From positions 62,001 to 126,000 of the forward strand of contig NZ_JPHF01000007.1 of assembly GCF_000814325.1 (NCBI RefSeq): a stretch of DNA of 64,000 bases, given 5' to 3'. The DNA is from Flavihumibacter sp. ZG627 (GTDB lineage Bacteria; Bacteroidota; Bacteroidia; Chitinophagales; Chitinophagaceae). The notes below the pieces were generated by a model. That model was given only the letters and a program-made list of their open reading frames with translations. It was not told where the DNA came from and did no database searches. Numbering within the stretch: the stretch's first letter is position 1; every line of letters begins with the position of its first letter. This document shows, one piece after another, positions 40,507 to 49,315 of this stretch. Position numbers and translations under genes: made by a program.

Positions 40507-41796
40507 ATGGTTCAAAAATTTATTGAGCTGGCTTTACGCAACAGGCTTATTGTTCTGCTCCTGGCAGGCGGCCTGTTTGCGTATGGCATTTACTCAGTCA
40601 GGCAAAACCCTATTGATGCCATTCCTGATTTGAGTGAGAACCAGGTAATCGTTTTTACAGAGTGGATGGGTCGCAGTCCGCAGGTGATGGAAGACCAGGT
40701 AACATATCCGTTGGTGAGCAATTTACAGGGTATCCCAAAAATCAAAAACATCCGGGGCTCTTCGATGTTCGGTATGAGTTTCGTGTATGTGATTTTTGAA
40801 GACAACGTTGATATCTATTGGGCGAGAACAAGAGTATTGGAACGTTTAAATTTTGCACAACGTCTATTGCCGCAAGGAGTAACACCATCACTTGGACCTG
40901 ATGGAACAGGTGTTGGTCACATCTATTGGTATCATCTGGATGCGCCGAAAATGGATTTGGGCGAACAACGTGCATTGCAGGATTGGTACATCAAGTTTGC
41001 ATTGCAAACAGTGCCGGGTGTTGCTGAGGTTGCATCCTTCGGTGGTTTTGAAAAACAATACCAGTTGGTCGTTGACCCGGTGAAGTTGCAGTATTATAAT
41101 ATTTCGCTGATGGATGTAATGAATAGAGTGAAAGCGAATAACAATGACGTTGGCGGCAGGAAATTTGAAATGGCAGACATGGCTTATATCATCCGGGGGT
41201 TGGGCTATATAAAAAACAAAGAGGATGTTGAGAATATTGCATTGAGTAACTACAATGGCATTCCTGTAAGGGTAAAAGATATTGGCTCTGTTCAAATGGG
41301 TGGTGATTTACGTCTTGGCATTTTTGATATGGACGGCAAAGGCGAAGTTGTAGGTGGTATTGTAGTGATGCGTTATAATGAAAATGCCAATAAAGTAATT
41401 GAAGCAGTAAAAGCAAAAATGAAAGAAGTTGAGAAAGGCCTGCCTGAAGGCGTAACCTTTAAAACTTCTTATGATCGCAGCACCTTAATTCAGGAAGCCA
41501 TTGATTCTGTAAAAGGAACGTTGATTGAGGAAATGATTGCAGTGTCATTAATAGTGCTCATCTTTCTTTTCCATTGGCGCAGTGCAGTTATCATTCTTAT
41601 CCAATTGCCCATTTCAGTTGCCGCCGGTTTCATTTTTCTTGAACTATTTGGCATCTCTTCCAACATCATGTCGTTAACTGGTATTGCACTGGCAATTGGT
41701 GTTGTGGTAGATGATGGCATTGTGATGGTAGAAAATGCGTACCGGCATATCAGCGAGTCACAAACAGCTAAAATTAATTCATCAGACAAAGTATAA
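40507..41796 (+). CDS. RND heavy-metal efflux permease, N-terminal half (split CusA/CzcA)
   Basis: This 429-aa ORF covers the N-terminal half of a CusA/CzcA permease: the first transmembrane helix, NPIDAIPDLSENQVIVF, GRSPQVMEDQVTYPL, the porter domain and transmembrane helices 2-4 with AIGVVVDDGIVMVENAY (about residues 398-414). It stops at TAA 41794-41796 in the large cytoplasmic loop region after that helix. The C-half restarts two bases later in another frame. In intact family members (about 1,040 aa) these are one protein. Either a single-base frameshift or a genuine split gene explains this; see findings. Confidence 0.85.
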   Translation: MVQKFIELALRNRLIVLLLAGGLFAYGIYSVRQNPIDAIPDLSENQVIVFTEWMGRSPQVMEDQVTYPLVSNLQGIPKIKNIRGSSMFGMSFVYVIFEDNVDIYWARTRVLERLNFAQRLLPQGVTPSLGPDGTGVGHIYWYHLDAPKMDLGEQRALQDWYIKFALQTVPGVAEVASFGGFEKQYQLVVDPVKLQYYNISLMDVMNRVKANNNDVGGRKFEMADMAYIIRGLGYIKNKEDVENIALSNYNGIPVRVKDIGSVQMGGDLRLGIFDMDGKGEVVGGIVVMRYNENANKVIEAVKAKMKEVEKGLPEGVTFKTSYDRSTLIQEAIDSVKGTLIEEMIAVSLIVLIFLFHWRSAVIILIQLPISVAAGFIFLELFGISSNIMSLTGIALAIGVVVDDGIVMVENAYRHISESQTAKINSSDKV

Positions 41797-41798
41797 AC

Positions 41799-43724
41799 AT
41801 GGCAAAGTGGTTCAAACGAAATAAAGACCCGTTGACATCAGAAGAAAGAAATGACATTATTGAAAAGTCATCTAAACAAGTAGGCCCTGGTGTTTTTTAT
41901 TCTACCATTATTGTGGTTACTTCTTTCCTTCCTGTTTTCCTGCTTACAGGTATGGAGGGCAAACTATTCCATCCGCTGGCCTGGACTAAAACTTTCATCC
42001 TTTTAATAGATGCTTTTTTAGCAATTACGTTAACGCCGGTATTGATTTCCTTTTTTCTGAAGGGCCGACTAAAACCAGAAAGCGCCAATCCAATTACAAG
42101 AACATTGGAAAGAATTTATACCCCGATATTGAAATGGTGTTTGAAATGGCGTAAAACAACTATTGGTATCAATATAGTCGCATTAACTGTGGGCATTGTT
42201 ATGATGACCCGCCTGGGTTCAGAATTTATGCCACCATTAGATGAAGGTTCTTTGTTGTTCATGCCGGTTACCTTGCCGGATGTCTCCAACTCAGAAGCAA
42301 AACGATTGTTGCAGGTACAGGATAAACTCATTCGCACTGTTCCTGAAGTAGTACATGTGTTGGGTAAAGCTGGTCGTGCTAATACTGCAACCGATAATTC
42401 TCCCATCAGCATGATTGAAACCATCATTCTCTTAAAACCAAAAAGCGAATGGCGGAATGGCATGACCAAAGATGGCATCATCAATGAACTGAATGCAAAA
42501 ATGCAGATACCCGGTGTTACCAACGGATGGACACAACCCATCATCAACCGCATCAACATGCTTTCAACTGGCATCCGCACCGATGTGGGATTAAAAGTAT
42601 ACGGACAAAATCTCGACAGTATTTATGCATTTGCTCAAACCATCAAAAAGCAACTGGAAGGAATTGATGGTGTGAAAGATCTGTATGTTGAACCGATCAC
42701 CGGGGGTAAATACATCGATATTGAAGTGAAGCGTGAAGAGATTGGTCGGTATGGCTTGAGTGTTGATGATGTAAATCTTGTCATTGAAAGTGCATTGGGT
42801 GGCATGAAGCTCACAACAACGATTGAAGGCCGCCAACGCTTTTCTGTAAATGCTCGTTATGGGCAGGATTTCCGCAACAATCTCTCAGCATTGAAACGTT
42901 TGCAGGTACAAACAATGGACTTCGGCCCCATTCCTTTAGAAGCAGTGGCAGATATAAAATTGAGTGATGGTCCACCGATGATCAACTCAGAAAACGCAAT
43001 GCTAAGAGGAACCGTATTGTTCAACGTACGTGAAAGGGATTTGGGCAGCACCGTTAAAGAAGCGCAGACAAAGCTGAACCAAATGATCACTAAACTGCCC
43101 AAAGGTTATTTTCTTGAATGGAGTGGGCAATGGGAAAACCAGATTCGGGCCAACCAAACCTTAAAGACGATTCTGCCCATTGTGCTTATCATCATCTTCA
43201 TGGTGTTATATTTCACGTATCATTCCTTTAAAGAAGCAGCAGTAACTATGCTCACTGTTCCGTTTGCATTAATCGGTGGTGTGTTTATGGTATATTTCTA
43301 TGGCATCAATTTATCTGTTGCTGTTGCAGTTGGCTTCATCGCTTTATTTGGTATGGCCATTGAAACAGCGATGCTGATGACGATCTATCTCAATGAAGCC
43401 ATGCAGAACATGGTGGCCAAACATGGTAACAGTAAAGCAACACTTACACCGGCCATTATTCGTGAATTTGTAATTGAAGGTTCTGCAAAAAGATTACGTC
43501 CCAAGTTGATGACGGTATCTGTTGGGTTGTTTGGTTTGATTCCCATTCTTTGGGCAACAGGTGTGGGCAGTGATATTATGCGTCCAATCACCATTCCATT
43601 AATTGGCGGAACCATTTCATCAACCATTTATGTATTACTGATCACTCCGGTAATTTTTGAAATGATAAAAGAAAGAGAATTAAAACGTAACGGTAAAATT
43701 GATTTGATTGATGTTAAAGAATAA
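41799..43724 (+). CDS. RND heavy-metal efflux permease, C-terminal half
   Basis: This 641-aa ORF begins MAKWFKRNKDPLTSEERND and continues exactly where the N-half leaves off, with DIIEKSSKQVGPGVFYSTI and transmembrane helices 5-12, the second porter domain, FAFALI-type helices and a charged C-terminus. The start is two bases after the TAA of the first half and in a different frame; this frame is open upstream only to 41778. Combined length, 1,070 residues, equals an intact permease. The protein should use the proton gradient with the TolC and adaptor genes downstream. Substrate is probably Cu(I)/Ag(I) or a divalent metal. Confidence 0.82.
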   Translation: MAKWFKRNKDPLTSEERNDIIEKSSKQVGPGVFYSTIIVVTSFLPVFLLTGMEGKLFHPLAWTKTFILLIDAFLAITLTPVLISFFLKGRLKPESANPITRTLERIYTPILKWCLKWRKTTIGINIVALTVGIVMMTRLGSEFMPPLDEGSLLFMPVTLPDVSNSEAKRLLQVQDKLIRTVPEVVHVLGKAGRANTATDNSPISMIETIILLKPKSEWRNGMTKDGIINELNAKMQIPGVTNGWTQPIINRINMLSTGIRTDVGLKVYGQNLDSIYAFAQTIKKQLEGIDGVKDLYVEPITGGKYIDIEVKREEIGRYGLSVDDVNLVIESALGGMKLTTTIEGRQRFSVNARYGQDFRNNLSALKRLQVQTMDFGPIPLEAVADIKLSDGPPMINSENAMLRGTVLFNVRERDLGSTVKEAQTKLNQMITKLPKGYFLEWSGQWENQIRANQTLKTILPIVLIIIFMVLYFTYHSFKEAAVTMLTVPFALIGGVFMVYFYGINLSVAVAVGFIALFGMAIETAMLMTIYLNEAMQNMVAKHGNSKATLTPAIIREFVIEGSAKRLRPKLMTVSVGLFGLIPILWATGVGSDIMRPITIPLIGGTISSTIYVLLITPVIFEMIKERELKRNGKIDLIDVKE

Positions 43725-43730
43725 TAACCA

Positions 43731-43940
43731 ATGAAGATATTACTTACATCAACCATTACCTGCCCTTATTGCAAATATCAGCAAGAGGAAGAAATGCCCG
43801 TTGATGCTTGCCAATATTTTTATGAGTGTAAAAATTGTAAAACGATTTTAATGCCAAAACAGGGTGATTGTTGCGTGTTTTGTTCTTTTGGTTCCGTAGC
43901 ATGTCCGCCCGTTCAAAAAGATAAAGATTGTTGTTCTTAA
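43731..43940 (+). CDS. GDCCVxC-domain small Cys-rich protein
   Basis: This 69-aa protein has a zinc-ribbon-like start (ITCPYCKYQ, then CKNCKTI) and the GDCCVFCSFG motif followed by CPPVQ, then a KDCCS tail. The family is annotated as the GDCCVxC-domain (seleno)protein of Bacteroidetes metal loci, where the second Cys of the motif is selenocysteine in some members. Here a TGT Cys codon stands at every relevant position, so no selenocysteine. It lies 6 bases after the pump gene and 11 bases before the TolC gene, which places it firmly within the operon. No signal peptide is seen. Confidence 0.75.
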   Translation: MKILLTSTITCPYCKYQQEEEMPVDACQYFYECKNCKTILMPKQGDCCVFCSFGSVACPPVQKDKDCCS

Positions 43941-43951
43941 ATTAATTACTA

Positions 43952-45217
43952 ATGAAGAAGATCCTGTTCATGCTTTTGTTTATTCTATCTGTTTCAACCA
44001 TTTCGGCTCAACAGGTAATGAGCCTGCGTGAGATAACAGACAGCATCAGTACTCAACATCCTGTTGTAAAAATGTACAACTATGAGATCCGCTCGATGGA
44101 TGAAGCAGCAAAAGGTGCAAAAAGCTGGATGCCGCCTGAATTCAGCAGCGGTTTGTGGATGACGCCCTACAATCCCAATCGTTGGAAAAAAATGGATGAT
44201 GGCATGGGTAGCTTCAAAGAAGGTATGGGTCAGTATATGATCGGTGGGCAACAAATGTTTCCCAATAAACAAAAACAAAATGCCGATGCAAAGTATATGC
44301 AAGCCATGTCATCTGTGGAGAAAGAAAAAAAGAATGCTTCGCTTAACGAATTGATAAATGATGCAAAACAGTTTTATTATGAATGGATCATTTTGAAAAA
44401 GAAACTGGCAATTCTTGATCAGAACGAGAAGCTGCTTGATTTCATGATCAAAAATGCGGAGATACGTTATAAGAATGGGTTAGAAAAAATCAGTGCATAT
44501 TACAAAGCCAAAGCTGCATTGGGTAATGTACAGAACATGCGTTTGATGTTTGAAAACGACATCAAAGAAAAACGCATCCGTATCAACTCATTAATGGGTC
44601 GAAATGCTATGATCAATTTCGATATTGATACTACTTATCAACTGAATGATTACTCATCACTTGTATTTGACAGCACACTTCTGTACAAGAACCGAAGCGA
44701 TCTGAAAGCAATTGATAAAGACATTACACTTACATGGTTAAAGCAGGAAACAGAAAAGAAAAATCTCAAACCTCAATTCGGTATCCGCTATGAACACATG
44801 TTTGGCTTTGGAGGGTTACCCATGCAATTTTCACTAATGGGTATGATGAAACTGCCGCTTACCAAATGGTCGTCCAAAATGAATAAAGCAAATATGGAGA
44901 GTTTGAAATGGAAAGCCAGTGCCCTTCAATCGCAAAAGGAAATGATGCTAAATGAATACAGCGGCATGGCTTATGGCATGCGCAATGAACTGGAGTTGAA
45001 AAGAAAACAACTGAAGCTCTACGATGATAACATTATCCCTGCATTGAAGAATAATTACAAAACCATGCAGCTGGGCTATGAACAAAATACAGAAGAACTG
45101 TTTATGCTTTATGACGCATGGGAAACTTTGTATATGACGCAACTTGAATATACAGAGTTGCTCAACCAGGCCTTGAAACTGCAGGTAACAATTGAACGGT
45201 TAATTGAAAAGAAATGA
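43952..45217 (+). CDS. TolC-family outer-membrane efflux protein (system 1)
   Basis: This 421-aa protein has a signal peptide ([21 protein letters not shown]) and long alpha-helical segments, as in TolC/Cus[19 protein letters not shown] is the helix start of the first repeat, and [19 protein letters not shown] belongs to the second half (cited in parts). A Met- and Trp-rich stretch (about residues 65-105: [22 protein letters not shown], cited by position) is unusual and could help bind metal. It forms the outer-membrane channel of the first pump. Its stop overlaps the adaptor gene start by 4 bases. Confidence 0.88.
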   Translation: MKKILFMLLFILSVSTISAQQVMSLREITDSISTQHPVVKMYNYEIRSMDEAAKGAKSWMPPEFSSGLWMTPYNPNRWKKMDDGMGSFKEGMGQYMIGGQQMFPNKQKQNADAKYMQAMSSVEKEKKNASLNELINDAKQFYYEWIILKKKLAILDQNEKLLDFMIKNAEIRYKNGLEKISAYYKAKAALGNVQNMRLMFENDIKEKRIRINSLMGRNAMINFDIDTTYQLNDYSSLVFDSTLLYKNRSDLKAIDKDITLTWLKQETEKKNLKPQFGIRYEHMFGFGGLPMQFSLMGMMKLPLTKWSSKMNKANMESLKWKASALQSQKEMMLNEYSGMAYGMRNELELKRKQLKLYDDNIIPALKNNYKTMQLGYEQNTEELFMLYDAWETLYMTQLEYTELLNQALKLQVTIERLIEKK

Positions 45218-46593
45218 AACAACTGATTTATATAACAGCGATTCTCTTTGTATTCATTGCAGGTGCCTGCAAGAATAACAAAAACCCGCATGACAACCAT
45301 CAGCAAGAGGTTACAAAAGACATGTATACTTGTCCCATGCCACAGGATTCCGTATTCAGTGATAAGCCTGGCATTTGCCCCAAGTGTGGAATGGAATTGG
45401 TAAAGATGAAGCAACCTGCTATGCAGCAAAATCATGAGCATGAGAATGAAGCAGTAGAATATACCTGTCCCATGCATCCGGAAATTATTCGGGATAAGCC
45501 CGGGCAATGCCCTATTTGCGGAATGGATTTGGTCAAGAAAGAAACTGGTGGCACAGCATCAACTGAAATTGGTCTGGATGCCTTACTTAAACCAACCAAC
45601 GAATTTGTGGTTTCTTCCATTCCAGTTACTGCAATTGAAAAAAGAGAAGAACAGATTGAAATAGAAGCTTTGGGAACCATTGCTTACGACACAAAAGAAG
45701 TTGGGACTATTTCAGCGAGAGTAAACGGACGGATTGAAAAACTGTATGTACGTTACCGCTACCAGAAGATCAGTAAAGGACAGCGCATCATGGATATCTA
45801 TAGCCCGGAAATATTAACGGCTCAACAGAATTTATTGTTCCTGTTGAAAAATGATGCAGGTAACGAAACGATGATTGAAGCAGCAAAAGAAAAATTATTA
45901 CTGCTAGGCATGAGCAGCCGGCAATTGCAAGAGGTTGTACAAAGCAAACAAACTGCTTTTACAATTGCGGTGTACAGTAATTACAGCGGGCATATTCATG
46001 AATCAGCCGGTGCTTCAATGAATCCATCACCCGAACGAATGAAAGATGTATCGTTATTAACAGAAGAGCTTTCACTAAAAGAAGGCATGTATGTAAACAA
46101 AGGGCAATCGGTTTTTATCGTCTACAACCCAAATAAAGCATGGGCATTACTAAACATTTTTGGAGATAACCAGGGGTTGGTTAAAAAAGGAAACAGCGTA
46201 AGAATAGTTCCCGAAACATCGCCCAACAAAGACTTCAGGGCAAGTATTGATTTTATTGAACCTTTCTACCGGAAAGAGAGTAAAACTTTAACAGCAAGAG
46301 TTTACTTTAATAACAACAGTTTAAAAATTCCTATCGGCAGCCAGGTAAGAGCCATCATCTATGGTAATTCAAAAGACGCTTACTGGTTGCCAAAAGAAGC
46401 GGTGTTATCACTTGGGCTTGACAAAGTGGTGTTTCAAAAAGTGAACGGAGGGTTTAAAGCACACAAAGTGAACACCGGCATTTTGCATGACGAACATATT
46501 CAAATCATCAGCGGATTAACAGCAAATGATTCGGTTGCTGTTAATGCTCAATATTTAATGGACAGCGAAAGCTTTATTAAAGTAAACCAATAA
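45214..46593 (+). CDS. RND periplasmic adaptor with two heavy-metal-binding domains
   Basis: This 459-aa lipoprotein (lipobox AGACKNN, Cys about residue 20) starts with two CPMP/CPMH-type heavy-metal-binding domains: [14 protein letters not shown] with CPKCGMEL and [13 protein letters not shown] with CPICGMDL (about residues 33-110). The CusB/CzcB-type adaptor follows: lipoyl/hairpin region with [14 protein letters not shown], a beta-barrel segment, and the C-terminal membrane-proximal part. It bridges permease and TolC. Metal bound by the N-terminal domains may be handed to the pump, as in CusB. The adjacent second adaptor is probably a heteromer partner. Confidence 0.88.
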   Translation: MKQLIYITAILFVFIAGACKNNKNPHDNHQQEVTKDMYTCPMPQDSVFSDKPGICPKCGMELVKMKQPAMQQNHEHENEAVEYTCPMHPEIIRDKPGQCPICGMDLVKKETGGTASTEIGLDALLKPTNEFVVSSIPVTAIEKREEQIEIEALGTIAYDTKEVGTISARVNGRIEKLYVRYRYQKISKGQRIMDIYSPEILTAQQNLLFLLKNDAGNETMIEAAKEKLLLLGMSSRQLQEVVQSKQTAFTIAVYSNYSGHIHESAGASMNPSPERMKDVSLLTEELSLKEGMYVNKGQSVFIVYNPNKAWALLNIFGDNQGLVKKGNSVRIVPETSPNKDFRASIDFIEPFYRKESKTLTARVYFNNNSLKIPIGSQVRAIIYGNSKDAYWLPKEAVLSLGLDKVVFQKVNGGFKAHKVNTGILHDEHIQIISGLTANDSVAVNAQYLMDSESFIKVNQ

Positions 46594-46595
46594 TT

Positions 46596-47792
46596 ATGCG
46601 ACATCTTTTTATGCTTCTGTTTTCAACTTCTGTTCTTTTTTCATGCAAGAGCAAACCACATGAGCATACAGAAAGCGATGTGTACTATACCTGCTCAATG
46701 GACCCGCAGGTGATTGAACACAAACCCGGCAAATGCCCCATCTGTAAAATGGATCTTACGCCAGTTAAGAAAAGCAATGGGGAAAAGAAAGATGAAATAC
46801 AATTGAGTGATCAGCAGATACAATTGGGCAATATTCAAACCGACACCATTCGCAGTGGTACAATCGGTGATCAGTTGGTATTAACTGCCAGCCTCAACTT
46901 CGACCAGATGAAAACATCATCTGTGAGTTCAAGAGTAATGGGCAGGATTGAAAAACTATATTTCAAAAACCTGGGCGATTATGTAAGCAAGGGAGCAGCG
47001 TTATATGCGATCTACAGCGAAGACCTCAACAACGCCAAACAGGAATACCTTCTTGCTTTGGATCGGAAGGGAACATTTGCTGCCGAAACAGCTATCGACT
47101 TCGATCAGTTATTGCAGAGCGCCAAAAACAAATTATTGTTGTGGGGATTGAGTGAAGCCCAGATCAATGAACTGGCGAAAACAAAAAAACCTTCAGCACT
47201 TACAACGTTTTACAGTACGGCATCTGGCTACATCACTGCACTCGATATTCGTGAAGGTGATTATGTAATGGAAGGAGGAACTATTGTAAAGCTGGCCGAT
47301 CTCTCTACTCTCTGGGCAGAAGCACAGGTGTACACTTCGCAACTTGCAGAAATCGATCTGAACGGAACAGCCACTGTACAATTACCCGATATGGAAGGCA
47401 AAGAAATTAAAGGACGTATTGAGTTTGTAAACCCTGAGATCAACCCAGATACAAGAATCAATCTCATTCGTGTGTCTATTCCAAACACCGGCAATCAATT
47501 GAAACCCGGCATGCCAGCTTATGTATTACTGAAAAGTTCACAACGCAAAACACTTGCATTACCTATCAATGCTGTTATCCGTGACGGAAAGGGTGCAACA
47601 GTGTGGGTACAGACAACCAGCAAAACCTACAAAAGTGTGATGGTTGAAACTGGTTTGGAAAGTGATGACAGAATAGAGATAAAATCCGGATTAAATGTTG
47701 GCGATGTGGTAGTAATAACTGGTGCTTACCTGTTGCAAAGCGAATATATTTTTAAAAAGGGAGCCAATCCAATGGAAGGTATGAAGATGTAA
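46596..47792 (+). CDS. Second RND periplasmic adaptor with one heavy-metal-binding domain
   Basis: This 398-aa lipoprotein (lipobox LFSCKSK) has one heavy-metal-binding domain, YYTCSMDPQVIEHKPGKC with CPICKMDL (about residues 28-58, cited by position), where Ser-Met-Asp and Cys-Lys-Met replace the usual Pro-Met-His and Cys-Gly-Met. The adaptor domains follow: LILTASLNFDQMKTSSVSSRVMG, lipoyl-like IRDGKGATVWVQ, and a C-terminal VVITGAYLLQSE pattern (cited in parts). It begins 2 bases after the first adaptor gene. Two adaptors for one permease is unusual and may mean a heteromeric ring or a switch. Confidence 0.85.
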   Translation: MRHLFMLLFSTSVLFSCKSKPHEHTESDVYYTCSMDPQVIEHKPGKCPICKMDLTPVKKSNGEKKDEIQLSDQQIQLGNIQTDTIRSGTIGDQLVLTASLNFDQMKTSSVSSRVMGRIEKLYFKNLGDYVSKGAALYAIYSEDLNNAKQEYLLALDRKGTFAAETAIDFDQLLQSAKNKLLLWGLSEAQINELAKTKKPSALTTFYSTASGYITALDIREGDYVMEGGTIVKLADLSTLWAEAQVYTSQLAEIDLNGTATVQLPDMEGKEIKGRIEFVNPEINPDTRINLIRVSIPNTGNQLKPGMPAYVLLKSSQRKTLALPINAVIRDGKGATVWVQTTSKTYKSVMVETGLESDDRIEIKSGLNVGDVVVITGAYLLQSEYIFKKGANPMEGMKM

Positions 47793-48157
47793 AACCAGGC
47801 ATAAATATTATTGGATTAGTGTTTTTGAAACATTTACGGGATTATTTTTATTTTTTTCTGACTTCTATAAAAAAATTGATAGAAGAAATTGAATTTTTAA
47901 AGCAATTATATCATGCTAAAAAATACTACTACTGCATCTGTAACCGGCTATCATTGAATGAGAATGTTTAGGGAAGCGAAGACCCTGCTACAAACAAAAT
48001 ATACCACTTTCGTGGTATTGATATCTTCATACATCGGTGGTATATTTAAGTTTCGAATAGTGTAATATCGTTTGAAGTCCCTTCTTCGCTATAAGTAATA
48101 CGAGACGTTTATTCTTTTTCAGCATTAAGATAAAGTAAACCTTAAACCTTTCATATC
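47793..48157. other. 365-base gap with nested inverted repeats
   Basis: No gene is seen. From 47975 to 48090 there are nested inverted repeats: AGCGAAGA (47975-47982) with TCTTCGCT (48083-48090), and inside them AAATATACCAC (47997-48007) with GTGGTATATTT (48037-48047). The inner loop holds the shorter palindrome TACCAC-TTTC-GTGGTA (48002-48017). This could be a regulated promoter or a folded RNA leader for the tyrosinase gene. Confidence 0.45.
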
Positions 48158-49078
48158 ATGGCACACGGTAAATTATTCCCCCGCAAAACAAAAAGTGTAA
48201 AGGAATGGACAATCAGCCCAGTTCAAATGAAGCAGCTCTTAAAAGAAGCTCCAAAACAAATTGGCAAACAAAAAATTAAATCACCTGGATTAAAAATCAA
48301 CATTGAAGATTTACAGTTTATTCCAGAAAAGTTTTCGCATAAAGATTTACTTAATCCACATTGGTTTTGGCATAAATATTTTTGCAGGCCAAAATACCGT
48401 CGTCGGAAAAATCAAAAAAATCTTACCCCATTAGAATGGAGTCGTTTTATTTATGCTATTGAAGCATTAGCCGATACGGATACACCTGCACCAACTTACC
48501 AGGAATTCGTACAAATACATGTGCAGGCAATGACCACACCTGCCGGGCACATGTGGGGTGCACATGGAGGCGTAAATTTTTTAACATGGCACAGGGAATA
48601 CCTGGCAAAATTGGAAGCAAGATTAATAGCTATCAATCCCTTGGTAACAATTCCTTACTGGAACTGGATAGAAGACAGGTATATACCACCTCAGTTAAAT
48701 AACAGTGCTGACTTTACCCGTTGGGGAATTACACGAGGCGGTTCATTCAACGATACTTTATTGCCAACGGCAGCCCAGCATGCTGCCCTAATGACGAATA
48801 CCGCTTTTGCTTCTTTTTCTTCTCAGTTAGAAGCATCACCTTTCCATAACAGGCTGCATGGCTTAGTAGGCGGAACCATGGGAACGGCTTCATCACCTGC
48901 CGATCCAATCTTCTGGTTACATCATGGTTTTATAGATAAGTTATTTGCAGACTGGCAGGTGTTAAACCCCGCTGCTACACATCCTAATCCTTCAGAAATA
49001 TTAAAGCCATCACCTATTATGACAAGAACAAATGCACAAGTATGGAGCACATTGGCATTAGGATATGTATATGCTTAA
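48158..49078 (+). CDS. Tyrosinase-family type-3 copper protein
   Basis: This 306-aa protein has both copper sites of tyrosinase. CuA histidines lie around residues 121-144 (IHVQAM, GAHGGVNFLTWHREYL) and CuB around 229-254 (FHNRLHG, DPIFWLHHGFIDKLF), with the EPIPYWNW-like IPYWNWI between. There is no signal peptide, so it is cytoplasmic unless exported another way. Enzymes of this family oxidise phenols with O2. Its place between two RND metal pumps suggests a link to copper supply or copper tolerance. It is preceded by a palindromic promoter region and stands alone. Confidence 0.88.
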   Translation: MAHGKLFPRKTKSVKEWTISPVQMKQLLKEAPKQIGKQKIKSPGLKINIEDLQFIPEKFSHKDLLNPHWFWHKYFCRPKYRRRKNQKNLTPLEWSRFIYAIEALADTDTPAPTYQEFVQIHVQAMTTPAGHMWGAHGGVNFLTWHREYLAKLEARLIAINPLVTIPYWNWIEDRYIPPQLNNSADFTRWGITRGGSFNDTLLPTAAQHAALMTNTAFASFSSQLEASPFHNRLHGLVGGTMGTASSPADPIFWLHHGFIDKLFADWQVLNPAATHPNPSEILKPSPIMTRTNAQVWSTLALGYVYA

Positions 49079-49133
49079 TCTGTAAAAAAATAAAGCCAGG
49101 TGCAGACTTATTTTAGAACAGGCAATTCTTATT

Positions 49134-49220
49134 ATGAAAACATTTATTCAGGTAGCCAGGGATATAGCAAGAACAGTTTGTGAATGGGCAAGAAGTTCAA
49201 GATTTGCAACATTCGGCTGA
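49134..49220 (+). CDS. Possible 28-aa peptide downstream of the tyrosinase gene
   Basis: The ATG at 49134 opens a 28-codon frame with sequence MKTFIQVARDIARTVCEWARS and a TGA stop at 49218-49220, followed by a strong terminator at 49254. The basic amphipathic helix with one Cys could be a small membrane-active or regulatory peptide. There is no Shine-Dalgarno and no homologue known to me, so this is a candidate only. It lies 55 bases after the tyrosinase stop and could be co-transcribed with it. Confidence 0.3.
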   Translation: MKTFIQVARDIARTVCEWARSSRFATFG

Positions 49221-49253
49221 GTGGATATTATAACTGATACAAAAGATTTACTT

Positions 49254-49290
49254 AAATTACCGCTGTTTAAAGGAGCGGTAATTTTTTTTA
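49254..49290 (+). terminator. Rho-independent terminator after the tyrosinase unit
   Basis: AAATTACCGCT (49254-49264) pairs with AGCGGTAATTT (49274-49284) across a 9-base loop and is followed by six more T residues. A strong plus-strand terminator, 25 bases upstream of the nuclease gene. Confidence 0.88.
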
Positions 49291-49315
49291 AAATGCTAAC
49301 TTATTAAGTAGTCAA

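Noticed and set aside
43731-43940. Selenocysteine gene
   Set aside because: All positions of the GDCCVxC motif are TGT or TGC; no internal TGA is present and no SECIS-like stem is evident.
44948-45507. Minus-strand frames opposite the TolC and adaptor genes
   Set aside because: They mirror strongly conserved, operon-coupled plus-strand genes with lipobox and metal-binding domains.
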